Part shown: piece after piece, positions 44,806-56,123 of the stretch | How positions within the stretch are numbered: position 1 is the first letter of the stretch | Layout of the letters: each line of letters begins with the position of its first letter | Assembly: GCA_036346375.1 (NCBI GenBank) | Contig: CM070505.1 | Span: forward strand, 51,334,626-51,398,625 | Direction of reading: 5' to 3' | DNA length: 64,000 nucleotides | From: Guadua angustifolia | Lineage: Eukaryota > Streptophyta > Magnoliopsida > Poales > Poaceae | The notes under the pieces: model-generated | What the model was told of the DNA's origin: nothing | Database searches by the model: none | Seen by the model: the letters and a program-made list of their open reading frames with translations, nothing else | Position numbers and translations under genes: made by a program

Positions 44806-45950
44806 GACGTGGCGGTGGTCGGCGGGGATGCCCGGTGCCTCAAAGAAGGTTCTCGTTCCCCGAGTGCTCGCTTTTACGTAGTAGCCGGACGCCATTGCGG
44901 GTCGATAAGGATGCCCAGATGCCTCGAGGAGGTTCTGGTTCGAGCGCTAATTTTACGTCGTAGCTGGACGCCGCCGTGGTTGGCGGGCATGCCCGAATGC
45001 CTCGGGCCGTTCCGGTTCGAGTGCTCATTTTATGTCGAGTCAGATGTGGCCGTGGTTCGCAGGGAAGCCCGATGCCTCGAGGAGGCTACGGTTCGAGTGC
45101 TCGTTTTCGTCATAGCTAAACGCTTTACGGGCCATATGCTAGACGCCGGTTCCCGAGTGCTTTCGTTTTCGTCGTGGTGGATCTTGCCCGGCGAGCATGC
45201 CTCAGCGAGTTCAGTGGAGGTTCCGTTACCCGTATTGGATCTTGTGGTCTGCCGAATGCGGCGAGTTCAGTTCGAATGCTCATTTCGTCAGGCCGTGGTC
45301 ATCGAGGATGCCCGGATGCCTCGGGGAGGTTACGGTTCGAGTGTCGTAGCTAGATCTGTGTGGTCGGCGAGGATGCTCGAATGCCTCGTGAGGTTCGGTT
45401 CCCAAGTGCTGGTCGGCGAGGATGCCCGAATGCCTCGGCCGAGGTTCCGTTCCCGAAAGTGCTCATTTTACGTCGTAGCTGGATACGCATCGCGGGTCGG
45501 CAGGATGCCCAGATGCCTCGGGGAGGTTCTCCGTTCCCGAGTGCTCGCTTTACATCGAAGCGAGATCTTGCGCGGAGTGGTCGGCGAGGATGCCCAATGC
45601 CTCGCCGAGGTTCCGCTCTCAATCGCTCATTTTACGTCAGAGTCGACACGACCGTGGTCATCGTGATGCCCGTGATGCCTCGTGGAGGTTCTCCGTTCCC
45701 CGAAAGTGCTCATTTTACGTCAGAAGCAGATGCGGCCGTGGCTCAGTGATGCTCGAATGCCTCGCCGAGTTCCGCTCCAAGTGCTCGCTTACGTCAGAGC
45801 TGGATCTGGCCGTGGTCTGCGAGGATGCCCGAATGCCTCGGCGAGTTCGATTCCCTAGTGCTCATTTTACGTCGTGGCTGAGGCGTGTGTGGTCCGCAGG
45901 ACGCCCGTGATGCCTCGTGGAGGTTCTTGTTCGGCGCTAGTTTTACGTCG
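44806..45950. repeat. Tandem array, unit about 80 bp, about 14 copies
   Basis: Each unit holds GATGCCCGAATGCCTCG, then GAGGTTCCGTTCCCGAGTGC and CATTTTACGTCGTAGC. GATGCCC starts recur near 44829, 44910, 44989, 45066, 45306, 45420, 45504, 45589, 45665, 45823 and 45900, with more degenerate units between. The array sits between the antisense ORF and the 3' LTR of Tat2. Variable tandem repeats at this position are known in Tat-lineage elements. Long frames across it are repeat artefacts. Confidence 0.9.
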
Positions 45951-45952
45951 GG

Positions 45953-46066
45953 CCGGGCGAGTTAGTAAAGGCTGATTTAATGCTGAGGAGCTAGGTGAGT
46001 TAGTAAAAGCTGGTTCAGCGCCGAGCTAGGTGAGTTAGTAAGGCTGGTTTAACACCGAGCTAGGCG
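45953..46066. repeat. Short tandem array, unit about 35 bp, three copies
   Basis: Copies of GAGCTAGGTGAGTTAGTAAA followed by GCTGGTTYAGCGCC lie directly after the 80-bp array. They are distinct in sequence from it. Confidence 0.85.
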
Positions 46067-46890
46067 AAGTCATCGAGTCCTCGTCGGCGAGCTATCTGCG
46101 GGAGGTGGCATGCCTCATCCCCACGTTTACACCCGTCCCGCGGTGTGGGACCTGGAGGGTGGCGCAGACGATGTGTTTACCAAGCGTGAGTTTGAACATC
46201 GTGCTCGTGAAAGCTCTGAGCGGGTTATCCGTGGGCCACGGAGATCACGTGACCTCCGAGCGATGATCCCTCGCCAGGTGTCGACCATTGAGGCGTCCAT
46301 AAAAACCTTTCTTTACTCGATCACGTATCGGACCGAGCCGTCCGTGACGGGCGCGAGCTATTAGCACTACCGCTTCGAGGGTTCCAGAGAGTGTGAAGTA
46401 TGGTCTCGGACACGAGTTAAGATGATTGGGTCATCCGCCAACCCAACTAGAGGCCCACTGGGGGCTCGTCTTGTCCTCGCCCCTCGCTCATTTCGTGCGG
46501 GGCGACCTTGAATCCACTTGGTGGATTAGGGCTTTGGAACCCGTGGCGCCGGATCAGGTCCTAGCGTGACCTACTGAGCTCTCTCGCCACCTCGAGGCCG
46601 GTCTCGACCCGGTGGACTTTTCATACCTGCTTCGACCAGTTAGCCAAATGAGCGGCGAATCGAGAGGTCGGCTGCCTCGCCGGAGTGGTGCCTGGCGTCT
46701 CACGGCATTTAATGCGCGTCGCGGAATTTTGTCGCGAACAAAATGATTGGGGCCCGTCGTCTCACCAATGGCGTGGCGTGGCGATCGGCAGGAGCCGCGA
46801 TGCTTCATCCGAGAGCGAGGCCGCTTAGTGGCGTCCGTTCGGTCGGTGCGCGTTCGGCTGGTGCCTGTTTTGGCTGATGCCTATTCGGCG

Positions 46891-46899
46891 CCTATAAGT
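46891..46899 (+). promoter_or_regulatory. TATA-like box before the antisense ORF
   Basis: CCTATAAGTTCGGCGC lies about 150-250 bases upstream of the antisense-ORF start, preceded by GCATTTAATGCG (46705). A related upstream sequence (TTTTAATGCG) precedes the second antisense ORF at 53459. This suggests that the ORF has its own promoter. Inference from position. Confidence 0.4.
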
Positions 46900-47041
46900 T
46901 CGGCGCTGGGAGTGCTAGGGCAAGCTCTCGCTCTCGCCTTCACCGCCCTCCTTGCCTTCGCTTCCCCTGCCCCCTTGCTTTTGCCTGAAATGAGAGAGCA
47001 AAAAAGGAAGCCGAGAGTTCTTCACCTTCCCCTTCTCACCT

Positions 47042-49914
47042 TTGCATCTTGGAGATGTCGTGGTGAATGCACCTTGCCTAGCCTGGCAGGCCGCAAGGCT
47101 TGGAGAAGAAAGGGTTCCTCCCCTTGAGATGCCTCGCGATGGAGGGTGCCGACAGGGGAACATGAACCCCGGGAGGATGAGGAGATCGTCATGCCGGCCT
47201 CGTTCTACGAGCGTGGGTTCGGACTCCCGCTCCATCCCTTCGTGTGTGGGCTGCTGCATTTCTACGGGGTGGAGGTACACCACCTCAACCCCAACGGCGT
47301 GCTCCACATAGCAGCCTTCATGTGTTGTGTGAGGCATTCTGGGGATCGCGCCTCCGGGGGCGGAGGCACTTCTTTCAAGCCCGGTCAGGAAGGATAAAAG
47401 CGGATGCTCTGGCGTCCATGGGGGTCTTGTCCTGCATTGCGCTTGCCGGCCGTCTTGCGAAGTATATCAACTGAAGGCTGCGTCGTCGAGCCGAGGTGGC
47501 ACTCCGAGTGGTTCTCGTTCGGAACACAGGAAGGCGGCGCCGGCCTTTTTCCGGCGTCTTCGGAGGTCGAGGTCCGAGTGGGCTTGGGGCCCCGATCAAA
47601 GGGATAAGAACAAGGTGGAGTTGATCGTCGAACAGATCAAAGCCCAGAAGGACCGAGGCTTGACCGGCGACGTCGTCGTGCGCGCATTCATGAGGATGCG
47701 CGTCCAGCCTCTCATGGAGAGGGTGCGCCCCATGTTCCAATACTGAGGGCATCCGATCTGTGGAGGATGGTGGAAGCGAGCTTCGCCGCGTCGGGCTTCG
47801 AGGCAGGTGGCGCGGTGTTGGTCGGGAGTGCCACAGAGTGGCGGCGTGGCCACCGAGCCTTTTTCGGCGGAGAATCCCGGACTTAGTAGCCGTGACCCTC
47901 TTTCCTTTTCTTTCTTCCTCCAACCCTTAGCATATTGTCGATCCAGCGCCGTGTTGTCGGGGTTGGGCGAGATGACCTCCCAGGCGTTCTTTGCGGGGAG
48001 AAGGAACAGAGGGCTAAGGTCATGAGCGTCCGTCTTCGCGAGAGTCCGCCTGCTTAAGCGAAAGGAAGAGAGAGGAGGAAGAAGAAGAATGACAAATACT
48101 TAGGCCTAGGGTATCTGCGGGGTGAGGAGGCCTCAAAAATGACCATCAGACCTGGCCCGTCCGAGTCGTCTTGAGCAACTACTGGCGATCCGCCGGCTGG
48201 CGACCCATACAGCGCGTTCGACTATGAACCGCTGGCTGGGGGCAGCCCGGATGAAGGCGCCGGTGTTAGTGTTGCTGTTGTCGAGGACCAGGCGGAGGCG
48301 TCCCGGGCGGACGCGCCCCTGAGGAAAGTAGGGGACGACTTCGCCCCGCATAAAGGCGCGAAAAGGGTATGTTGTCGACTTTCCCTTCGAGCGAGTTCAT
48401 ATTGAGCGGCGCCCGGCCGCTGGTCGGCTCCATCTCTGCAGCCAGCTGCAATCGAACATCGGCGTTGAGCCGTTACGCACGGTGAGGCCGGCGGACGAGG
48501 TGCATAGCGATGGGCGTCGGCGCCCGCAGCGGAGCTGGGCTAACTGCTAAGGAGGTCCGGAGGCAAAGGCGCGAGATCTGGCGCCCTTAGCGGGTAGAGG
48601 CCTCGTCGAGTCGAAGGTGGCGGCGGTGACCACTGCCACCGCGGGACCACGCCACCGGTGTGGTCCGGCGCTTTAATTCGACCGCCGCCGTCTCCCAGGC
48701 GACCGCCATGAAGCGGCGGTCCAGATCTTGAAGTGGTGGCCGCCAACGGTATAGCAGGTGAAGCGGCGGACATTCTTCCGCAAGCAGGCGCCTTAACTGG
48801 TCTTAGACGACTGGTGGGCAATGACCCATCAAGGCAAGCCGCGATTCGAGCTAGGCGGCGACGAGGCGGAATTCGGGTCGTGGGGCCTTCGAAGAGGGCT
48901 CGCATCGAGTTGAGGTTTAGGTGAGCTGGATCCGGAAGGGTCTAGCTCTTGCCCTCAACTCCGCCAATGAGGCGTTGAACGCCATTTCTGAGTCCCGCCC
49001 GATCGGCAAGGTAAGCCAAACCGAACCGCAACTTCAGCTTTCGATTAGCCTTGGCGGCCGGTGAGCTTAATAGAGTGCTTGCATTCAGCCGATCGAGGGT
49101 CGATCGGGAAAAGTCGGGTTCCTCCATATCTCGCATGGCGAGAGACGACAATGAGGAGGAGGGCGACCGTCTGCGCTCCGAGCTGAATGGCCTTCGAAAC
49201 CTGGTCTTGAAAGCAGCGGAGGCGGCGGGGCCAGGAGCTTGAGTCTCGCTGGCGATGTATCAATGATGCCAAGGGCGCTGCCATCGCCCGAGGAGACCAG
49301 CGCGATCGGAGGTGACTGCCTCGGGTGTGTGACCAAGCCCGGGTAGAATTGGACTCTGAGAGGAGGGGCGCGTCTTGCGACCAGGGCCAAGCTAAGGCGA
49401 GGAGGATCTCCAGCGTCGATGGCCTCCTTGTTAGTAAGCAATCCATCCCTGGCCCAGTTTCCGCGATCGTGGATCGCCGGGTGTGTTTTTTGATATCGCT
49501 TCGACCCGCAGAGCTGCAGAAGAATCTCTGCGACGCATACGGCGAAAGGGTCGTGGAGAAAGAGCCTGTCCGAGCGGCATCGCCGAGCCGTAGCTGACCC
49601 TCGGAGGGTTGGTCGAGGTGTCTGTTCGGGTGCTCGGGACCGCTATCACGTGGTCGAGCCGACTAGCCAATGATCTAGCCCGCGTGCCGGAGCACGTCGA
49701 GGGCTCGGTGCACGAAGGGATTGACCTCGGAGCCTCTTCGGCACTCGTCAACGTCATATCCTTCTATTACAGTATCGACCTCAACGCCGTCAGTAGCGGG
49801 ATCGTCGTGGACCGGACGGAGGAGGAGGTTGGCAGGTTGGAGGACGAAGTCGACCCACATGCCCGAGCAATCGCTGGCCGGATATCACCGCAGAGCGCCC
49901 TCCACTGGCAATAG
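47042..49914 (+). pseudogene. Antisense ORF 1 of Tat2 (Transposase_28 family)
   Basis: The N-terminal core reads MPASFYERGFGLPLHPFVCG, LLHFYGVEVHHLNPNGVLHI and, after a shift, LCEAFWG. This is the diagnostic region of the 'putative gypsy type transposon' domain (Transposase_28). WHSEWFSFGT follows near 47500. The C-terminal part (49640-49914) reads GSVHEGIDLGASSALVNVIS, then YYSIDLNAVSSGI, a typical tail of these proteins. Several frame changes lie between. Transcription would converge on pol. Function of the family is unknown. Confidence 0.75.
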
Positions 49915-50565
49915 AGGGAAAAAGATTAGATGTTTTGCTTTCAGCGATGTGAAGAACTTCGTTATGTAATGAACTGAAGCTTGTTTTAGCGTTTTGGCTA
50001 GTCGGGTCGTTCCGTAGGTCTGACTTTACCCTTCGCACATCCCAGGGGTGATAAACATTTGACGACCATAGCTTTAGAAACCGCGGGGGTTGTACAAGCG
50101 TAGGTCGGTATGTTAACACCTTTAAGGAAAGCTCAGAGAAAAAACAGGGACCTAAGGGACGAAACGTTCGCTTGCACTCAACACGGAGAAGGAGTGTTCC
50201 CGACCAGCTATGGATTGTGCAGCACCTTCTTCTTAAAAGCACTACTAGCAACCGTAGCGGCCGGGCGTAGGCCATAGCACTTGGGTCGAGAGGGTTACCG
50301 CTAGGGAGAACCGAATAGCCGGCCGGGTCATCGACCCGTGTGGGTGTAGGAACTAAGTATAAGTCATTCACCTGCACTTGCGCGGGTGAGGAGTGTTCTT
50401 GACCTACTACAGGTGCGCACCGCGGAGCACTTCCTTCTCTGTAAAGCACTACTTTGAAAGACAGGGGATGTCGCCTAGAGGTGAATAGGCTAATTATAAA
50501 TTTAAACTAAATTGCAGCGGAATACAAAACTTGAATATCTCGAATAATACTTGACTGTCGAATAG

Positions 50566-50639
50566 TTCGAATAGTCCGAGATTGTATTCGGATATTCGAA
50601 CTGATTCGGATAATCCAAAATCTATTCGGATATTCGAAT
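50566..50639. repeat. Degenerate cluster of the 15-bp inverted repeat
   Basis: Four decayed copies start at about 50566, 50587, 50605 and 50625 (for example TTCGAATAGTCCGAG, TTCGGATATTCGAA). The 21/18/20 spacing parallels the 21/18/21 of the first cluster at 12504. Confidence 0.75.
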
Positions 50640-51425
50640 GTTCTAAACACACAACTCGCAAATCTAGATCTAGGCTATTTGGGAATATTAAACACACCAA
50701 ATTAAATTAGTTAGCCTAGAATACTTGAGGCAAATAAATATCTGGCCAAAACTCACTAGAAAAGTAGATCGGGCAATTTCAAGATTCAAAATCAAATATT
50801 AAAGCAAGAGTAAGAATCAAACTTGGAGACGAAGATTTTTCACGAAGTTCGGATCCTTGAGGATCCTCGCCTCCGCTGGAGGCGGCTCGGCCACACTTGA
50901 GCCGAGGTCTCTTTCAACCCTTTTCCTCCGTGTTGCACTTGCACTCGCCGGGCGTTGGTCACACAAGACACGGGGTCTCTTTCAACCCGCTTAGCCGCCG
51001 GGTGTTGCACCTTGCACTCGCCGGCTTCACTTCTTGATTCCTTCCCTTGAGGCGGAATCGAACCTTCACAAACTTCCTACGGCCAACCACACGAAGAACC
51101 GGTGGCTCGTAGGTGACCTCCTAGCCGTCTAGGAGTCCTCAACCTCCAAGAGCAACAAATGCTCACGAAGAATAAGCTTGGAGATGAAATCAAGTGCTCA
51201 ACAACTCAAATCACTCAACCCAACACCTCACTCCTCAAACTCTTCCCAACCCTTCACACAAAAGGGGATCACTTAGATCTAAGGGTAAAGAGGTGTTTAG
51301 GGGGCTCAAGAACAAGGGTATGGCACCTCAAATCACTATGGTTGCAGCCCCCCACAAATGGGGATGGATGGGGGTATAAATAGAGGCTCCAAAAAACTAG
51401 CCGTTTTTCTCAACGTTCGACTCAG

Positions 51426-51569
51426 TTCGGAATGTCCGAGCTCAAGTTCGGATAGTCCGAACCCATTAGATATGGCTAACAGAGAGACCCAGCTCGGAAT
51501 ATCCGAAAATATGTTCGGATAGTCCGAACTCACTTCGGATAGTCCGAGTCCATCTTCGGATAGTCCGAA
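51426..51569. repeat. 21-bp-phased cluster of six 15-bp inverted repeats
   Basis: Copies start at 51426, 51447, 51493, 51514, 51534 and 51555, for example TTCGGATAGTCCGAA twice exactly and CTCGGAATATCCGAA. The motif and phase are those of the LTR-G2 array. Confidence 0.93.
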
Positions 51570-53463
51570 ATGCACAGACCAGCCCGACGGAAACGAGCAT
51601 AACTTTTGACTCCGGACTCCGATTTCAGTGATTTTGGACTCTATTGAAAGCTAAGAACAAGGGCTACACAACTAACAAGGTCTCACTACCCAAATCTCAA
51701 AGGATAAATCCAGATTTCACAAAGAATCCAAGAGAGACCTACAATTCTCACTTTCCGACACCACCAGCACCACTCTCTCTCTAAATTTCACAAGGATGAA
51801 TCACTTGAGCACTTGACACATCTAAAAGTCATTCAATGGAGCATCCCTCTTAATAGTACGGCAATCCTTAGACTCAAATTCAAACGAGAAATCTAAGTCT
51901 TACATTCAATCCGCATGCCAACTTAAAAGTGGATGCAATGTGCATGATGTCTTTTACCAAATGATTGATGGCGTCTTCGCCTTTGTCCAACTTGACTCGA
52001 TTCACCTCATGAGACTCTCATCCTATCAACCTTGACTTGATCATCCTCTCCGACGATCTCCACGCCAAGTCGATCTTGACTTAGTCCTCAACTCTTGGTG
52101 ACACCGCCGTCTTGTTGACCTCGGCTTAACAATCATCCTCCAAGATACCTTGGTCATCATACACATACGGGACCTAATTCTTTCCAAACCACTCATGAAA
52201 GACATTAGTCCCAAAAGCTCAATAGATATGAATAAATTGATATTTGTGAGCAGTTGATTGCTACAAGTGTTTCATATAAAGAAGCACAACAAAAATGGAA
52301 ACACTTGACATAAGAAATGTTCTCTACTAAGTGCATCATGATGAATATGTAATTGATCTATATGCACTAGAGAGATAGTTGCTGATATGATGAATCAATT
52401 TAAATCATGGCAAGGATCACAGTCTTTACTTAAATGAAGCACATGATGGAATATACACGAATTGTACATGTGCAAATAATATTTGAAACAAGAATAAATA
52501 TGTGATCCAATTCTAGATTAAACTTCACAAAGAGAAGTGCATGAGAGGATACACAACTAAAACATGCATGCACCAAGTCAGTCTATAGCAATATGAAGTT
52601 TAACTCTAGTTAATACATGCATACTAAAAACAAAGCACATAATGAACTCAAGTGAATATATATGCACAAATAAATATGACATGAACCAATGTGCATATCA
52701 ACATGCTACTTGGAGTTCACTATGCATTTGCACAAAAGGAATGCAATAACAAATATAGAAGAGATACCAAAATTGCATACCTTATCTTTGCTTAACCATC
52801 CCACTTTATTTTCCTCTAAATAGATGAGACTAATACTCAACTTGACAATAAACATGTTAGCCTCATAGCAATATAATCATATTAGAGGTTTGTCATTTGT
52901 TAAGCACTAAGTTAAGCATTTACACAATTATATAGATTGTCATTATATGTGTTTGTCATTAATCACCAAAATAACATAAGTGCCTAGATGCACTTTCAAC
53001 TACTTCGAAACCGTAGCCGCTGGGGCGTAGGCAGTAGCACTTGGGTCGAGAGGGTTACCGTTAGGGGGAACCAAATGGCCAGTCGGGTCACCGACCCGTG
53101 TAAGTGTGGGAAGTTGTAGCCCCCGAGCGGTGCGTGGGGACCAAGCTGTGGTCACCACGCAACGTTCAAACTCGGAGGGGCAGAAGACTTGTGCGGGAAC
53201 GAGGAAAAGTTTTAGGGGTAGAATCGCCTTAACTTTTATCCCGCGTGTTGGGGAGGTCGTGGCTGTTGGGCCCCTTGCCTAGTCCTCTGTCGGGGCGGTT
53301 GAGCTAATGGGCCCTCTACCACCTCGGAGCGGCCGCGGCCCACCCAGGCCGGCGCACCAACTATCGGTGCGGTCATTCCGGCCCAGGAGCCGAAACCGGA
53401 GAGCCGCACAGCGCTTGGCTCGAAGCGGAGTCCTTCCGCCCCCTGCCGTCCCATCACATTTTA

Positions 53464-54645
53464 ATGCGTAGTGGGGGGAGCGGAGAGGACACGTCCCGTC
53501 GCGCTGGGTGTGGAGTTAATGCGCTGCTTGGCGCTTGGCTCGGCGCGGCGCCGCTATGGCGCCCGCCCGCCCTCATCTGGCGCGGGTGGCGCGAGAGCGT
53601 ACCACGCTCTAGCCATTTGCCCTTGCCTCTTTGCTTCTCGCACTTCTTCTCTCGCAGCCGAGAGGAGAGGTTATTTTATTTCAACACCGATGATGGCGGC
53701 GGCGATGACCGGGGTCAGTAAGCGGAGGCGGCGGCGGGCCACGAGGCCGACGCTAAAGCGCGTCTTGCGGCCGCGGGTCCTCCGATGCCGCATACGAGGC
53801 GGGATTATTGCGCGCCTCGACAATCTTCCGCGATCGTGAACCCTCTCGGGGTGAGCTCCTTTGCTTTGGTGTCGGGATGGCTGTCGATTCTGTCTCGCTA
53901 ATGTTGAGCTGTTCTTTCTTCATTCCAGCGCTTCTGGCTCGGGTAGTCCCTTGTCGACGGAAGCCACCTCAGGCGCTCCCCCAACCGCCCCGGGTAGTCC
54001 CTTGTCGACGGATGCCCGAGCCGCAGCCATGGTGGCGTGGATGGAGGCTTCGTTGCGCCTCCAAGCCGTAGCGGCCGCCGCCCAGGAGGCGGAGGTGTCG
54101 TGGCAGTGGACTCGGGTCCGAGCCACAGAGGAGGAGCTGACCAAAATGCGCGAGGAAGCGCAGGTGTAGCGGGCCCTGGCTGAAGCCACCGTGGAAGAGC
54201 TCGCCAAGACGCGCGAGGAGGCGCAGGCACAGCGGCTTCGGGCCGAGGCCGCTGAGGAGGAGCTGGCCAAAATGCATGAGGAGCGCTGGGCCACGCGTGA
54301 TAACCTCATGAACATGCTCGGCCCGGCCTTCGAGAGCATGGCCAGGAGCTTAAGGCCGCTGGGGGTGAGGCTGCAAGAGCCGCCGGAGCGTACTGAGTCG
54401 CATTACGCCTTCGGCCTCACCTAGGCGGCCGACGCCCTGGCCAACCTGCCCCGCGCCTTGCGCGAGCGTTTTGCTCTCGAGGGGCTGGGGATCGCCGTCG
54501 ACGTGGCGGAGTACGTGCTGGCCTGCTGTGCTAGCCGCGACACCTCCTTCGACCCAATCGCTGGCGAAGGAGGCCGGTAAGCGGGTCTTGAGTCGGCCGG
54601 CCGTGGCGAAATGGTGGCAGGGTTTAGCGCGGCCGTCGTGAGCAA
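53464..54645 (+). pseudogene. Antisense ORF 2 of Tat2, core deleted
   Basis: A start-region-like segment (about 53464-53830) leads without any Transposase_28 core into an Ala/Glu-rich coiled coil (MVAWMEASLRLQAVAAAAQE, ATVEELAKTREEAQAQRLRA). It ends with ADALANLPRALRERFALEGL and DVAEYVLACCASRD. An in-frame TAG interrupts the coil (54167-54169) and another follows FGLT (54422-54424). It is a paralogue of the region ending at 49914. Confidence 0.65.
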
Positions 54646-55189
54646 AGGATACTCGACGACGATGCTGCCCCGGCGACGCTTATGTTTAGCAAAGGCAGGC
54701 GCCCTCGTTTAACTTTTGCTTCTGTGTGATGTAATGTAGGTACATTTTGTGTTATGGATTTTGGGGACTTTGCTTGATATTTCGCGTTTCCTGTGGCAAG
54801 CACTCGCCGAACAACCGTAGCTCTTAGGAACCGCTGGGACCGTTAGAGCGTAGGTCGGAGCGCTGACACTTGAGGAAAATGCGAAAATAGCAAGGGACAT
54901 AGCAGCCCAAGGATGCGTCCTAGACCGACCAAGGATCGCTCCGCACGGGCACTCCCTTTTGCCGTAAAGTGCTACTTCGCAACCGTAGCCGCTAGGGCGT
55001 AGGCCGTGGCACTTAGGCCGAAAGGATTACCGCTAGGGGGGTCGCAATGGCCGGTTGGGACGCCGTTTTGGATTAATATGCGGGCAAGCAGCCCTCGAGT
55101 GGTGCATGAGGACCAGGATGCGGTCGGCACGTCGCACTTTGAACTCGGAGGCTTTGCCGGAGACGCAGGGATAAAGAAAAAGGTTTAGG

Positions 55190-56104
55190 GATAGAGTCGC
55201 CTTAACTTCTCAATGTCCCATGCGTTAGGCACAATGTTGCCATCAGCATCCTCGAGTCGAAAGGCGCCGGGTCGGAGGACCTCTAGGACGGTGAAGGGAC
55301 CTTCCCGGGTAGAGGGATACCAGCTGCCAAGCGTTGGATCGACTGGCGCAAGACCAGGTCGCCATGTTGAAGGACCTCCATGGATCTGCCGGTAGTGGTA
55401 GTGTCCTGGCGTTCGATTCTTGGCGATCGCAGACGGCCCACATCGCGCCTCATCGAGCTGGTCGATGGCGCCTTGCTACGCGTTGAGCCCCCAAGTCTCG
55501 TCGAAGGCTTGTAGTCTTGGGGCACCGTATTCCAGATCGGTCGGCAGAACGGCTTCGGCACCGAACACCAGGAAGAATGGCGTAAACCCGGTCGACCGGG
55601 TCGGTGCGATCCGCAGGCTCCAGAGAACGGAGGGCAGTTCGACCGCCCATCGCCCCGCGAACTTCTTAAGTCGGCTGAAGACTTGCGGTTTGAGCCCTTG
55701 GAGGATCATGCTGCTCGCCCGCTCGACCTGACCGTTGGTCCCCCAACCCCGACCAGAATGAAGGACTTCGCCCGTCGGGCGAGGCTCTAGGCCTCGGTTG
55801 GGTCGGCGGGGAGCGATCCGTCAGTTAACCGGTCGGTGAAGGGCTTCCTCCAATCGGACCCGACAACCAGTACGCCGCGGTCTGATCTGGAAGGTTCCGC
55901 GTCCGGCTGCCCGGTAGTCGGAGCGGATGCACCCGGTGAGGCGGTCGGCTGCTCGGAAGGCGGGTCCAATCGGACGGAGGGTTCGCGTAGGTCGGAGACA
56001 AAGGTCCCAGGCTGGATCAGTCCCTTGCCGGAGGCAAGATTGGCTAAGTAATCGGCCTCACCATTGTAGCTTGAGCCGCGGTCATGGCGCCGACCGCCGT
56101 CCAC
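55190..56104 (-). pseudogene. Tat2 pol fragment: RNase H tail fused to integrase C-terminus
   Basis: 56060-55790 reads NGEADYLANLASGKGL, then SDWRKPFTDRLTDGSLP, the linker after RNase H. It then jumps to 55709-55476: MILQGLKPQVFSRLKKFAGR, AVELPSVLWSLRIAP and FGAEAVLPTDLEYGAP, the integrase end. 55500-55190 carries the C-terminal region (LEVLQHGDLVLR) ending near KLRRLYP. The zinc-binding domain and most of the catalytic core are deleted. Confidence 0.78.
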
Positions 56105-56123
56105 GGCCCGCGATCAGGCCACT

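Larger units (their letters stand above)
50455..52998. mobile_element. 2.5 kb element with 6-bp inverted ends and 7-bp TSDs
   Basis: The unit starts TGAAAG and ends CTTTCA. It is flanked by ACTACTT at 50448-50454 and 52999-53005. Related uninterrupted sequence in this element reads GTGCTACTTCGCAACCGTAG (54966-54985), supporting an insertion. No coding capacity is seen. Landmarks are GATGTCGCCTAGAGGTGAAT near the left end, a TCTCTTTCAACCC segment repeated at 50909 and 50976, the palindrome arrays, and GTGCCTAGATGCAC at the right end. I recognise it as a common grass repeat but cannot assign the superfamily; 7 bp fits neither hAT (8) nor LTR elements (5) exactly. Confidence 0.75.

Noticed and set aside
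44809..45749. Long frames across 44.8-45.7 kb as a repeat protein
   Set aside because: They follow an ~80-bp tandem DNA array whose unit is not a consistent multiple of three, so they are by-products of the repeat.
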